From Nitrincola alkalisediminis (GTDB lineage: Bacteria; Pseudomonadota; Gammaproteobacteria; Pseudomonadales; Balneatricaceae): 64,000 nucleotides of DNA. Under the pieces are notes generated by a model. That model was given only the letters and a program-made list of their open reading frames with translations, had not been told where the DNA came from and did no database searches. Shown here piece by piece: positions 47,314 through 55,279 of the stretch. The stretch lies in assembly GCF_009821115.1 (NCBI RefSeq), contig NZ_VYTY01000007.1:172957-236956 (forward strand), read 5' to 3'. A program made the translations under genes and the position numbers. How positions within the stretch are numbered: position 1 is the stretch's first letter; each line of letters begins with the position of its first letter.

Positions 47314-48264
47314 CGCGTCTATTAAGTGCTTTAGATGCTCAAGAATGATCGGGATGGCCGGTGGTGTATCCTGTGAGGGCATAAGCCTTACCAAGAGCCC
47401 ACGATGTGAAGCATCTAAAACAACTTCTGATGCTGCACCATCAGGAAGCAGGGCAGAATCCAGCGGTACAACCCCATCACCGATCATATCATCAAGATCC
47501 AGTAATTTACCCGCGATGACGTGTGTTTCAACCTGAGAGGGCCATGCGCGTTGATTCAAGGTCTCTAAAAACTCACTTCCTGGCCTTAAGTCCAGCTTTG
47601 CCGCTCCGGTTCCGTCTCTGAGCCCTGAGAAAGCATCTAAGTGGCGCTCATTGTTTAGTGTTAAATGGTCTCGCAACTCAAGGAAACCGCGCATTCTTGC
47701 CCATTCTGAACCGTTATTGGGGGTTCCGATTAAGATAATGGACTTAACACTTGCGCCATCAACAAGTTCAGTTTCGGATACTGGATGTCGATGCTTTGAA
47801 ACAAACTCTCTTGCAACAAGCCCTCCCATACTGTGTCCAATCAAAACAAGATCTACATCTTTTGGAAGACTAGGCCATTGTTCTGCTAAGTAGTTGGCGC
47901 TCATGTCCACGGCATGATCGTTCGGATAGTGGAATTCCCACACATTCAGGTCTAGCGCCTGCAACTGCGGTAGTAAATCTTGCCAGATGTTTCCCGGCTC
48001 ATCTAATCCGTGAATTAAAACGACGCCAATAGGCTGGAGGGCGTCAGTTGTGTGCTTGGTGTGCATGCCATGCCAGCCGTCCTCTAACGACATCTGTTCT
48101 GGAAATTGTACCTCTAGCCATTCGTGCATCTGCAGACGCACCTCACGTTCGGTCGATGGATGTGTTTCAGACCAGAAAACCCAAGTAAAAAATGGAGCAA
48201 GTAGCACTAAGCTCCAGAGCAACAGACGATATTTGAATTTTTTAAATGGGCTTGTCTTGCGCAT
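47305..48264 (-). CDS. Alpha/beta-fold hydrolase, lipase-like, membrane-anchored or exported
   Basis: 319 residues. An N-terminal hydrophobic helix (~14-33, LLLWSLVLLAPFFTWVFW) could be a signal anchor. The hydrolase core has the oxyanion segment VVLIHGLDEPGNIW, the nucleophile elbow GHSMGG (~residue 145), and a late histidine in DASHRGL. Together these fit a triacylglycerol lipase or esterase of the PGAP1/lipase type that acts outside the cytoplasm. The substrate is not known. The gene stands alone between convergent and co-oriented neighbours. Confidence 0.85.
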   Translation of the reverse strand: MRKTSPFKKFKYRLLLWSLVLLAPFFTWVFWSETHPSTEREVRLQMHEWLEVQFPEQMSLEDGWHGMHTKHTTDALQPIGVVLIHGLDEPGNIWQDLLPQLQALDLNVWEFHYPNDHAVDMSANYLAEQWPSLPKDVDLVLIGHSMGGLVAREFVSKHRHPVSETELVDGASVKSIILIGTPNNGSEWARMRGFLELRDHLTLNNERHLDAFSGLRDGTGAAKLDLRPGSEFLETLNQRAWPSQVETHVIAGKLLDLDDMIGDGVVPLDSALLPDGAASEVVLDASHRGLLVRLMPSQDTPPAIPIILEHLKHLIDAGA

Positions 48265-48340
48265 AGCTCTCTCTAATCTCGGCCACTTTTGTTCCTTTAT
48301 GACACTTGTTCATCTATTTTGTGCCCTTAAAGAGCAAGGT

Positions 48341-49657
48341 TTAAAGTCGCTTGAACTCTTTCCAAAGCAAAACGGCTACAAACATTGAAAGGCATAAGTT
48401 TGAAATCGGTACGGCAATCCAAACACCATTCAGCCCCAAAAGCCAAGGCAAGGTTAGTAGGAAAGGTATCTGAATCATCATGTTAAAGAGTGTTATTAAA
48501 GTAGCTTTTCTAGCCAGTCCCAAGGATTGAAACCAGCTGGCAGCCAAGACTAGGAAGCCATCTAAGAACAAACCGCATAATTGCAAGCGGATTGCCCAGC
48601 GTGCTACAGCTTCGAGCTCAGGGTTTCCGCGACTAAAAAAACCGACAAAGAAATCCGGCACCCATAAAATCATGATGACAAAACCAACCCCAATGCCAAT
48701 TCCGTACTGGGCGGCCAGCTTAAAGGTATCTTTAACGCGCTGGAATTGACGGGCTCCATAGTAATAACTCACTAAAGGCTGCATGCCGCCAGATATGCCT
48801 TCAGCTGTTAGATAGTAAAAAGCCATGAGGAAACCCGAGATGCTGTACGCGGCGACCTCAATGGCGGTGCCATATTTTAATAAGAGCACATTGTGCAAGA
48901 TGACTGAAAAGCTGATGTATAAATACATTAGCATGCTCGAAGCACCTGTGCTCACAATGCGGCTGATTTGGCCAAGGGTTATTTTGAGATCCTTAAGTGA
49001 CAGCTTAAGAGGGTTGCGCGACCCCATCAAAAAAAACAGGCAGATTAGAATTGAAAGACTTTCACCCAATACCGTTGCCAGTGCCGCTCCTCGCAACCCC
49101 CAGCCCAACCACGCGATAAACAGGGCATCTAATAGAATATTGCTGATGGCTCCTGTGAGCATGGCAAGGGTTGCTATGCGTGGGGCTCCCAGATTACGAA
49201 CCAGAAAAGGCAAAGCAATGCTCGCTAGAATAATGGGAGCCGATGGGGCGATAATGCCAAGATAGGCATTTCCTTGTGCGGCCGCATCCTCTCTTGCACC
49301 TTGAATATATAAAAACCACTCACTATTATGGTGAAGGATAAGTGCAAGCGGGAGTCCGACGATACACAGTAAGGCGAGCCCATTGACTAAGAAGGATTTG
49401 GCGAGGTCATGCTTATCCGCACCCGTTGCGATAGACACCTGAGCGCCAGTTCCAATGCCAATCATCATGCCGACGGCAAGTAAAATACCTATCCAGGGCC
49501 ATGCGAGATTAATTCCAGCAAGTCCCGATGGACCGATAAAATGCCCAACAAAAATTCCATCAATGATCTGATAGGTTCCACTCACCAGCAAAGCCGCAAT
49601 GGATGGAAGGGTGTAGTGCCAAAAAGCTTTGCGTAACGAGGTTGTTTTTAAATCCAT
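48341..49657 (-). CDS. MATE family efflux transporter
   Basis: 438 residues with twelve predicted membrane helices in two halves. The N-terminal half starts LPSIAALLVSGTYQIIDGIFVG, a MATE hallmark, followed by GLAGINLAWPW and GTGAQVSIATGADKHD. The second half repeats the pattern with EGISGGMQPLVSYYYGARQF. MATE pumps export drugs, dyes or metabolites with Na+ or H+ antiport; the substrate is not readable. Its gene lies 76 bases upstream of the hydrolase gene on the same strand. Confidence 0.92.
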   Translation of the reverse strand: MDLKTTSLRKAFWHYTLPSIAALLVSGTYQIIDGIFVGHFIGPSGLAGINLAWPWIGILLAVGMMIGIGTGAQVSIATGADKHDLAKSFLVNGLALLCIVGLPLALILHHNSEWFLYIQGAREDAAAQGNAYLGIIAPSAPIILASIALPFLVRNLGAPRIATLAMLTGAISNILLDALFIAWLGWGLRGAALATVLGESLSILICLFFLMGSRNPLKLSLKDLKITLGQISRIVSTGASSMLMYLYISFSVILHNVLLLKYGTAIEVAAYSISGFLMAFYYLTAEGISGGMQPLVSYYYGARQFQRVKDTFKLAAQYGIGIGVGFVIMILWVPDFFVGFFSRGNPELEAVARWAIRLQLCGLFLDGFLVLAASWFQSLGLARKATLITLFNMMIQIPFLLTLPWLLGLNGVWIAVPISNLCLSMFVAVLLWKEFKRL

Positions 49658-49742
49658 TTGTATTTTTGCCTATTGCGGATTCAGGGGTGTGAGTTCAACA
49701 CACCTTGAAATGTATTAAAAATACTTAATATGTACCGTGTAT

Positions 49743-50264
49743 TTATGGGTAAAGTTTAATGATACCTGAGCTGCCTTGCATATCACCAATAACCCAGATT
49801 TGTTCAAAGGGATGACTATCCGGTAAATGTACTAGATGTATATTGCGTATTAACTCTTCTTTATTCCAGAGCGGGTTTGCGTTGCGTATGACTAACCAAA
49901 CGCGCTCACTGTGGTAGGTTTTTTGAGCCTTGCTCAACAAAAGTGTATTGAGTGCCTCCAATAGACGATCTTCTACTGGGCTCAGCAACAGGTGGTGCAA
50001 GGCCGATAAGGTTTGCTCGTTGATTTCTCTGCCTAGGATAAGCATGGCTTCCGCTTCGCTGCCATAGAGATGCGCAATCTCTAAATCCAGCTTTTGGTTG
50101 TCAAGATAACACGAAACATCTGGCTTTCGTGGCTCATTATGCCAGATGTGGCGCATGGGCAACTGAAATGCAGCCTCATAAAGGCGCATAAATAAGCGCG
50201 CAGCCTCGTGTTCTAATTTAATTTTTTCAGATTCACTTGGACTCATCATGCTTGAAGGCATCAT
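49743..50264 (-). CDS. Hypothetical protein of unknown function
   Basis: 173 residues, no signal peptide or membrane helix, and no family recognised. It is soluble, with a helical N-terminus (EHEAARLFMRLYEAAFQLP) and an alpha/beta rest. The run RKPDVSCYLDNQKLDLEIAHL has an acidic residue, a hairpin and a D-x-E strand that loosely resemble the core of PD-(D/E)XK nucleases, but this is not enough for a call. The first Met lacks a clear ribosome site, so the start could be one of the later Met codons (MM at ~6). It is divergent from the Zur-box gene, and its promoter may share that 131-base region. Confidence 0.65.
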   Translation of the reverse strand: MMPSSMMSPSESEKIKLEHEAARLFMRLYEAAFQLPMRHIWHNEPRKPDVSCYLDNQKLDLEIAHLYGSEAEAMLILGREINEQTLSALHHLLLSPVEDRLLEALNTLLLSKAQKTYHSERVWLVIRNANPLWNKEELIRNIHLVHLPDSHPFEQIWVIGDMQGSSGIIKLYP

Positions 50265-50352
50265 TTAGAGAAAACATCTGAATATACTACTGTGGAAGAT
50301 GAAAATACAAATCTTGCTCCATTATCAGTCGAATTTGGCTTTTTATTTAGTA

Positions 50353-50367
50353 TGTTATACTATAACA
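50353..50367. promoter_or_regulatory. Zur-like operator upstream of the DUF1826 gene
   Basis: TGTTATA-C-TATAACA is a perfect 7-1-7 palindrome matching the core of the gammaproteobacterial Zur box. It covers a likely -10 (TATACT, 50356-50361) with TTTGGC as -35 at 50334-50339, so a bound repressor would block the promoter. It is 28 bases before the start codon. Confidence 0.75.
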
Positions 50368-50395
50368 AAAACAACATTATCAGAGACAATAAAAA

Positions 50396-51013
50396 ATGCT
50401 TTTAGAACAGAATCTTACTTTTTCTCGTTACGCCGTATCGGGAACCGACGCATCAGTGTTAACCGAGATATACAATCCAGACACGCAGATATGCATTTGG
50501 AACCCTCAGTTCAGTCAAGACGTTCTGGAGTATGCACTGACCTTAAGGCAAGGAGCAGGCAATCTGTCACTTAGACAGGTCATAGCCCCATTAGCGCTTA
50601 GTGAATATCTGGCATCTGCGCTGCCTAATTCAGAGGCACGGCCCGTTTTTATAAATGAAATTCAAACCATAGCTGAAATGTTTGCCTATCTTTTTGAATT
50701 AGAACGAATTGGCTTTCGCATGGGGGTGCTGGAAAACGCAATGTGTCCCAAATTTCACACGGATAAAGTGCCTTGTCGATTGGTCGCAACGCTCAAAGGT
50801 AAAGGAACAGAGTGGTTAAATCAGTCCCAAACACTAAGTTGGCGTCAAGACAAAACATATGAACCTGCTTGGGAGTCATTAGAGCCGGGTCAGATTGCTC
50901 TTTTAAAGGGAGAAGGTTGGTTTGAAAACGAAGGGCAGGGTCTCGTTCATCGGTCTCCATCGGCTGGGCCGGATGACTGGCGACTTTTTTTGTCGATAGA
51001 CTTTGCAAATTAA
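50396..51013 (+). CDS. DUF1826 domain protein, probably zinc-responsive
   Basis: 205 residues, soluble, of the DUF1826 family. The family region is seen in GFRMGVLENAMCPKFHTDKVP, given here in the ~105-130 range, where conserved Cys, His and Asp could bind metal and a second Cys follows (PCRLVATLKGKGTEWL). The end, GLVHRSPSAGPDDWRLFLSID, resembles a cupin-like closing strand. Family members are commonly next to COG0523 zinc GTPases in Zur regulons; here no such GTPase is adjacent but a Zur-like box covers the promoter. A role in zinc-limited growth is inferred; no biochemical function is assigned. Confidence 0.82.
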   Translation: MLLEQNLTFSRYAVSGTDASVLTEIYNPDTQICIWNPQFSQDVLEYALTLRQGAGNLSLRQVIAPLALSEYLASALPNSEARPVFINEIQTIAEMFAYLFELERIGFRMGVLENAMCPKFHTDKVPCRLVATLKGKGTEWLNQSQTLSWRQDKTYEPAWESLEPGQIALLKGEGWFENEGQGLVHRSPSAGPDDWRLFLSIDFAN

Positions 51014-51121
51014 CCCCATGCGCATAAGTAACAATTAGCATCGGGCAAACATAAAAATTGAACATTTACGTTATGTTTTATAAAAGCAGGGTTAGTTAAG
51101 CTTATTTTTTGAATAATAAAA

Positions 51122-53116
51122 ATGAATAGGCTGAAACAAATGATCAGAGGTATTTTAACGCCTGCTGTAGTCCTGATGAATCAACTTAACTATAAGAACA
51201 AGTTTTGGTTGATGAGTGTGCTGTTCCTGTTGCCACTCTCCATCACGACGTATGTATGGATTGAAAGTGACATTGCTGAAATACAACAAGCACGCCATCA
51301 GCGCCAAGGGGTCAATGACCTCATTATTCTAAACGAAATACTTCAAGCGGCCATGTTACACCGCGATATAAAATCCGTTACTTATTTTCGAGATGATGCT
51401 TCACTTCTTGCATTCTCCAATCAAGAAGAGGCGAAGCTACGGCACTTAATTCAACTCTATCAAGCCCATTTGGAGCCTAACAGCGACACTATTTGGCAAT
51501 ATTTTTCCAATGAAGTGAGTCATCAAGGGGCGATAGAAGCACAGTTTGCCGCCCATCAAAATCTAGTTAATGAGTTATTCAGAGCGCAACGCAACATCGT
51601 TCAGCGAAGCGGATTGAATAAGGAGCATGATGAAAACATTGCGCATGTGCTAGAACTATTAATGCGCGACCTACCAACCTTGCTAAATTTATTAGGTCAA
51701 GTGCGCAGCTTTGGTATGTATGCGCTTCAGGGTGATTTTTTAGAATCCAGCCTAAGTGATCGCCTCAACCTAATCTATGACGATCTTTCAGAAGCTCAAA
51801 ATAACTTTGAACGATCAGCCCGTTTAATCAATTTACCAGATGTCGCTCTGTCGAGTGAGCTGAAATCAGCCTCTTTGACAGCAAGAGAACATATGGATGA
51901 GCATATTATTTCAGCGATGTCTTTATCAATGAATTGGCAGGAGTACTTTAATTTAATTTCTAAAGAGATTAATGCTTTAGCCTCATCTTATAATGTATTA
52001 CTTCCACAAGTTGATCGTATTCTTGAGCAACGATCCAAGAGCTTAACCAGTCAATTACGTACCGTGCTTTTCAGCTTGAGTCTATTATTGCTATTGATCT
52101 TGTATCTTTATGCGGGCTTTTATCGCTCTGTTAAAGAGTCAATACGACATATTTGGCAAGCTACTCACCGCATGGCGGAGGGGGACATGACCACGCGTAT
52201 CTGCAGTCAAACACGGGATGAAATGAGTGAGATTACAAATGAGTTTAATCGAATGATTGATCACGTTCATCAGCTGATCCAAGCCGTTCAGAAAACAGCC
52301 GACGAAGTGGATCATCAAGCATCCAAAGTAGCTGAGATCTCAATTGACAGTCATGTCGCCATGCAAGAGCAACAAAAGCAGACTGAGTTAGTGGCCGTTG
52401 CCATGAATGAGATGGCACATTCCGTTGAGGAGGTGTCTACCTATGGGCAAAAAGCATTGGCATCAACGCTCGAAGCCGACACGCACACTCAGCAAGGCTA
52501 CCAACAAGTTACTCAAGTCCTGAACGAAGTCAAAACCCTGGCGCATGAGATTGAGGTGTCAGTACAGGTCATTAATCAGTTCGCGGCGGACAGCTATAAA
52601 ATTACTCAAGTGTTAGAAGTCATCAAAAGCGTTGCTGAACAAACCAATCTACTGGCATTAAATGCGGCGATTGAGGCTGCGCGTGCGGGTGATCATGGGC
52701 GGGGCTTTGCTGTTGTTGCGGATGAGGTTCGGACACTCGCACATCGAACACATCAATCCGTTGAAGATATCGAACTGATGGTGAGTAGTTTGATGAGCAG
52801 TGTTGATCAATCGGTAAAGGCAATGATCAAAAGCCAGGAGTTAGCACGCAACACCGTTCAAGAGTCTTCACAAGTTGGAGGCGCACTCCAGAACATTGCC
52901 AACTCAGTTCATACCATTGTGGAAATGAATGAACAAATTTCGAGTGCGGCAACAGAGCAGGCCAAGGTCGCTTCAACCATTGATCAAAACCTGGTTTTCA
53001 TAAATCAGTTTGGAGACTCAACTTCAAAAAGTGCAAATCAAGTTGTTGCAGCCAGTCAGCAGATGACCGAGCTTTCATCGCATCTACGTCAGTTAATGGC
53101 GCGCTTTAGGGTGTAG
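51122..53116 (+). CDS. Methyl-accepting chemotaxis protein with large periplasmic helical domain
   Basis: 664 residues. First membrane helix at ~27-47 (FWLMSVLFLLPLSITTYVW), a mostly helical periplasmic sensor of ~270 residues, a second helix (~316-338, LFSLSLLLLLILYLYAGFY), then HAMP (~340-395, MAEGDMTTRI) and the signalling domain with the invariant tip [20 protein letters not shown]. The sensor looks like a helical-bimodular type, which often binds TCA-cycle acids, but the ligand is not shown. Start codon has only a weak ribosome site. The stop overlaps a hairpin shared with the next convergent gene. Confidence 0.92.
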   Translation: MNRLKQMIRGILTPAVVLMNQLNYKNKFWLMSVLFLLPLSITTYVWIESDIAEIQQARHQRQGVNDLIILNEILQAAMLHRDIKSVTYFRDDASLLAFSNQEEAKLRHLIQLYQAHLEPNSDTIWQYFSNEVSHQGAIEAQFAAHQNLVNELFRAQRNIVQRSGLNKEHDENIAHVLELLMRDLPTLLNLLGQVRSFGMYALQGDFLESSLSDRLNLIYDDLSEAQNNFERSARLINLPDVALSSELKSASLTAREHMDEHIISAMSLSMNWQEYFNLISKEINALASSYNVLLPQVDRILEQRSKSLTSQLRTVLFSLSLLLLLILYLYAGFYRSVKESIRHIWQATHRMAEGDMTTRICSQTRDEMSEITNEFNRMIDHVHQLIQAVQKTADEVDHQASKVAEISIDSHVAMQEQQKQTELVAVAMNEMAHSVEEVSTYGQKALASTLEADTHTQQGYQQVTQVLNEVKTLAHEIEVSVQVINQFAADSYKITQVLEVIKSVAEQTNLLALNAAIEAARAGDHGRGFAVVADEVRTLAHRTHQSVEDIELMVSSLMSSVDQSVKAMIKSQELARNTVQESSQVGGALQNIANSVHTIVEMNEQISSAATEQAKVASTIDQNLVFINQFGDSTSKSANQVVAASQQMTELSSHLRQLMARFRV

Positions 53117-53135
53117 GCTGGAGTTATTTCCAGCC
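53116..53135. terminator. Hairpin covering both stops of a convergent pair
   Basis: GGCTGGA (53116-53122) and TCCAGCC (53129-53135) enclose a 6-base loop. The stem touches the chemoreceptor stop and lies inside the end of the Trp-rich gene. It probably acts as a bidirectional stop or 3'-end stabiliser. Confidence 0.45.
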
Positions 53136-53339
53136 AAGCTGCCATATGTCATGGTTCTTCAAGCTTTGCCAGGGCATAGGGTAGGTGTTTTTAGTCATCA
53201 CGGCTTCAAGCACACAGGCGTGTACCCGTTCATTTTCATCGCGGACTAATTCAATAACTATAAAGTGTTTTTCTTTATTTTGAGGTGATACCGCTGTCCA
53301 TTTGCTGTTGAGTAGCTTCTCAGGGTTTAGTTTATTCAT
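53124..53339 (-). CDS. Trp-rich small protein, TIGR02450 type
   Basis: 71 residues. The family pattern is clear: NKLNPEKLLNSKWTAVSP, then NKEKHFIVIEL, CVLEAVMTKN and a closing DIWQLGWK. Four Trp residues are spread over the chain. The proteins are short, soluble and of unknown function. The start is the conserved family start. It lies in a compact spot, 7 bases from the stop of the convergent chemoreceptor gene. Confidence 0.88.
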   Translation of the reverse strand: MNKLNPEKLLNSKWTAVSPQNKEKHFIVIELVRDENERVHACVLEAVMTKNTYPMPWQSLKNHDIWQLGWK

Positions 53340-53454
53340 TGTCTTCTGGCGATTCCGTCATGATTTGTTAGTATCTGTTAGATTACGCAAAGACAATACA
53401 TCAGGATCTCTGTATTTTTTAAATTAAGATCCTCTGCAATCAAAGGATAGACGC

Positions 53455-55272
53455 ATGCCAATTACTTCATTTTCTGCACGATTTCCATTCAAGACACTTG
53501 CTCTGACCGGTCTTTTGCTCAGTGCATCAGGTCTTGTTGCTGATACAGGTCTTCGTTACCAAATTCCGATACAGCCGGAAGCGGCTACGGGTTATCAGGA
53601 AAAGCCTGGCTGGAAAACTAAGACTTTCGCTGTCGCAGCGGCAAACCCCTTGGCAACCGATGCAGGATATCAAATCATTAAGGCGGGTGGATCGGCTTTA
53701 GATGCGGCAATTGCGGTTCAAATGGTGCTAACCCTAGTTGAGCCTCAATCCAGCGGTATCGGGGGCGGTGCTTTTTTAATGTATTTTGATGGCGAACAAG
53801 TGCTGGCATATGATGGACGAGAAACGGCTCCCGCAGCGGTCACTCCTGAACTGTTTTTAACCGAATCAGGTGAGGCATTAGGCTTTATGGATGCAGCCGC
53901 CAGTGGCTTGTCTGTTGGTGTACCTGGCGTGTTGCGCATGCTTGAGCAAGCCCATAAAAAGCACGGTAAGTTACCTTGGGCTGAGCTTTTTATTCCTGCG
54001 ATTACCTTAGCTGAGCAAGGCTTTCCTATCAGTCCACGCCTACAAGGTCTGCTGGCCAATGAAAGCGCTCTGAAACTCAATCCTGCAGCAGCCTCCTTTT
54101 ACTATGATGCGCAACAAACCCCCTTGCCAATTGGATATCAATTACAAAATCCAGCTCTGGCCGCTATTTTTAAAACACTCGCAGAGCAGGGCAGTGACGC
54201 TTTCTACACAGGCGAGATAGCTTCTAATTTAGTTGAGCAGGTCCAGCAACATCCAACCTATGCTGGTGCGATCAGTCTAGATGATATGGCTGCGTATGAA
54301 CCCATTGTGCGGGAACCGATTTGTACCGATTGGAAAGTCTATCGCGTCTGTGGTTTTCCACCGCCTTCATCAGGCCATCTAACGCTTATGCAAATACTCG
54401 GTATTTTAGAGCAGCGGCCGATGATGACGCCCGCATATGAGAATGAGCTGATCAGTGTCGAATGGCTGCATAACTTTACGGAAGCTTCGCGCTTAAGCTT
54501 TGCGGATCGCGCGCTTTATCTTGCTGATCCAGACTTCGTGCCAGCACCAGGCAATCAGTGGGAGTCCTTAGTGTCGCCCGACTATTTGGCGCAGCGTGCC
54601 AACTTAATCGGTGAGTCTTCAATGGGAAGAGCTGAGGCTGGCAATCCCGGCGCTTGGGAGGTGAGCTTTGTCAGCATGCCAGACCAACCCGAATACGGTA
54701 CCAGCCATATTAGTATTGTCGACCAGCAAGGCCATGCATTGGCAATGACCACCACGATAGAGGCTGCCTTTGGCTCAAGAATGCTTGTGGATGGAGGAAC
54801 AGGGCTTGCTGGTGGCTATTTGCTCAACAATGAGCTCACTGACTTTTCATTTCAGCCCACAGATGAGCAGGGGCGTCTAATCGCGAATCGCGTCGAGCCA
54901 GGTAAACGTCCTCGTTCCAGCATGAGTCCAACCCTTGTCTTTGATCGCGAGACGGGCGACTTTGTCGCAAGCTTAGGATCACCAGGGGGCGCTGCGATTA
55001 TTCATTATACAGCGCGTACCTTGATTGCCATGTTGGATTGGGGGCTGAATGCACAAGATGCAATCAGTCTTCCCCATGCGCTTAGTTTCAATGGGCCCAC
55101 CCTGCTTGAGGCCGAGCGTTTCCCGGACGCAACACGCCATGCATTAGAAGCCAAAGGCCATGAGGTTGTAGAGCGTGATTTAACCAGCGGGTTACAAGCC
55201 ATTCAAAAAGATGAGTCTGGTTATTTCAGCGGGGCTGATCCACGTAGAGAGGGCGTGGTGATGGGGGAGTAA
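53455..55272 (+). CDS. ggt: Gamma-glutamyltransferase
   Basis: 605 residues with a signal peptide (cleavage near GLVADTG, residue ~30). It is an N-terminal nucleophile hydrolase that self-cleaves into two subunits: the nucleophile Thr is in EYGTSHISIVD, at about residue 416. The large subunit has the SSGIGGGAFLMYF segment near residue 100. The small subunit has DGGTGLAGGYLLNNELTDFS, KRPRSSMSPTLVF and GSPGGAAII, as in the family. It releases or moves the gamma-glutamyl group of glutathione in the periplasm, allowing use of glutathione as amino-acid source. The end overlaps a hairpin that borders the convergent davB gene. Confidence 0.95.
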   Translation: MPITSFSARFPFKTLALTGLLLSASGLVADTGLRYQIPIQPEAATGYQEKPGWKTKTFAVAAANPLATDAGYQIIKAGGSALDAAIAVQMVLTLVEPQSSGIGGGAFLMYFDGEQVLAYDGRETAPAAVTPELFLTESGEALGFMDAAASGLSVGVPGVLRMLEQAHKKHGKLPWAELFIPAITLAEQGFPISPRLQGLLANESALKLNPAAASFYYDAQQTPLPIGYQLQNPALAAIFKTLAEQGSDAFYTGEIASNLVEQVQQHPTYAGAISLDDMAAYEPIVREPICTDWKVYRVCGFPPPSSGHLTLMQILGILEQRPMMTPAYENELISVEWLHNFTEASRLSFADRALYLADPDFVPAPGNQWESLVSPDYLAQRANLIGESSMGRAEAGNPGAWEVSFVSMPDQPEYGTSHISIVDQQGHALAMTTTIEAAFGSRMLVDGGTGLAGGYLLNNELTDFSFQPTDEQGRLIANRVEPGKRPRSSMSPTLVFDRETGDFVASLGSPGGAAIIHYTARTLIAMLDWGLNAQDAISLPHALSFNGPTLLEAERFPDATRHALEAKGHEVVERDLTSGLQAIQKDESGYFSGADPRREGVVMGE

Positions 55273-55278
55273 TCCCCC
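55263..55278. terminator. Hairpin at the convergent ggt and davB ends
   Basis: GGGGGA (55263-55268) and TCCCCC (55273-55278) with a GTAA loop. It includes the ggt stop codon and ends 1 base before the davB stop. There is no T tract. Confidence 0.45.
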
Positions 55279-55279
55279 G

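Noticed and set aside
50299..50574. ORF overlapping the Zur box and the DUF1826 gene start
   Set aside because: It lies in another frame over a well supported gene and its promoter; shadow frame.
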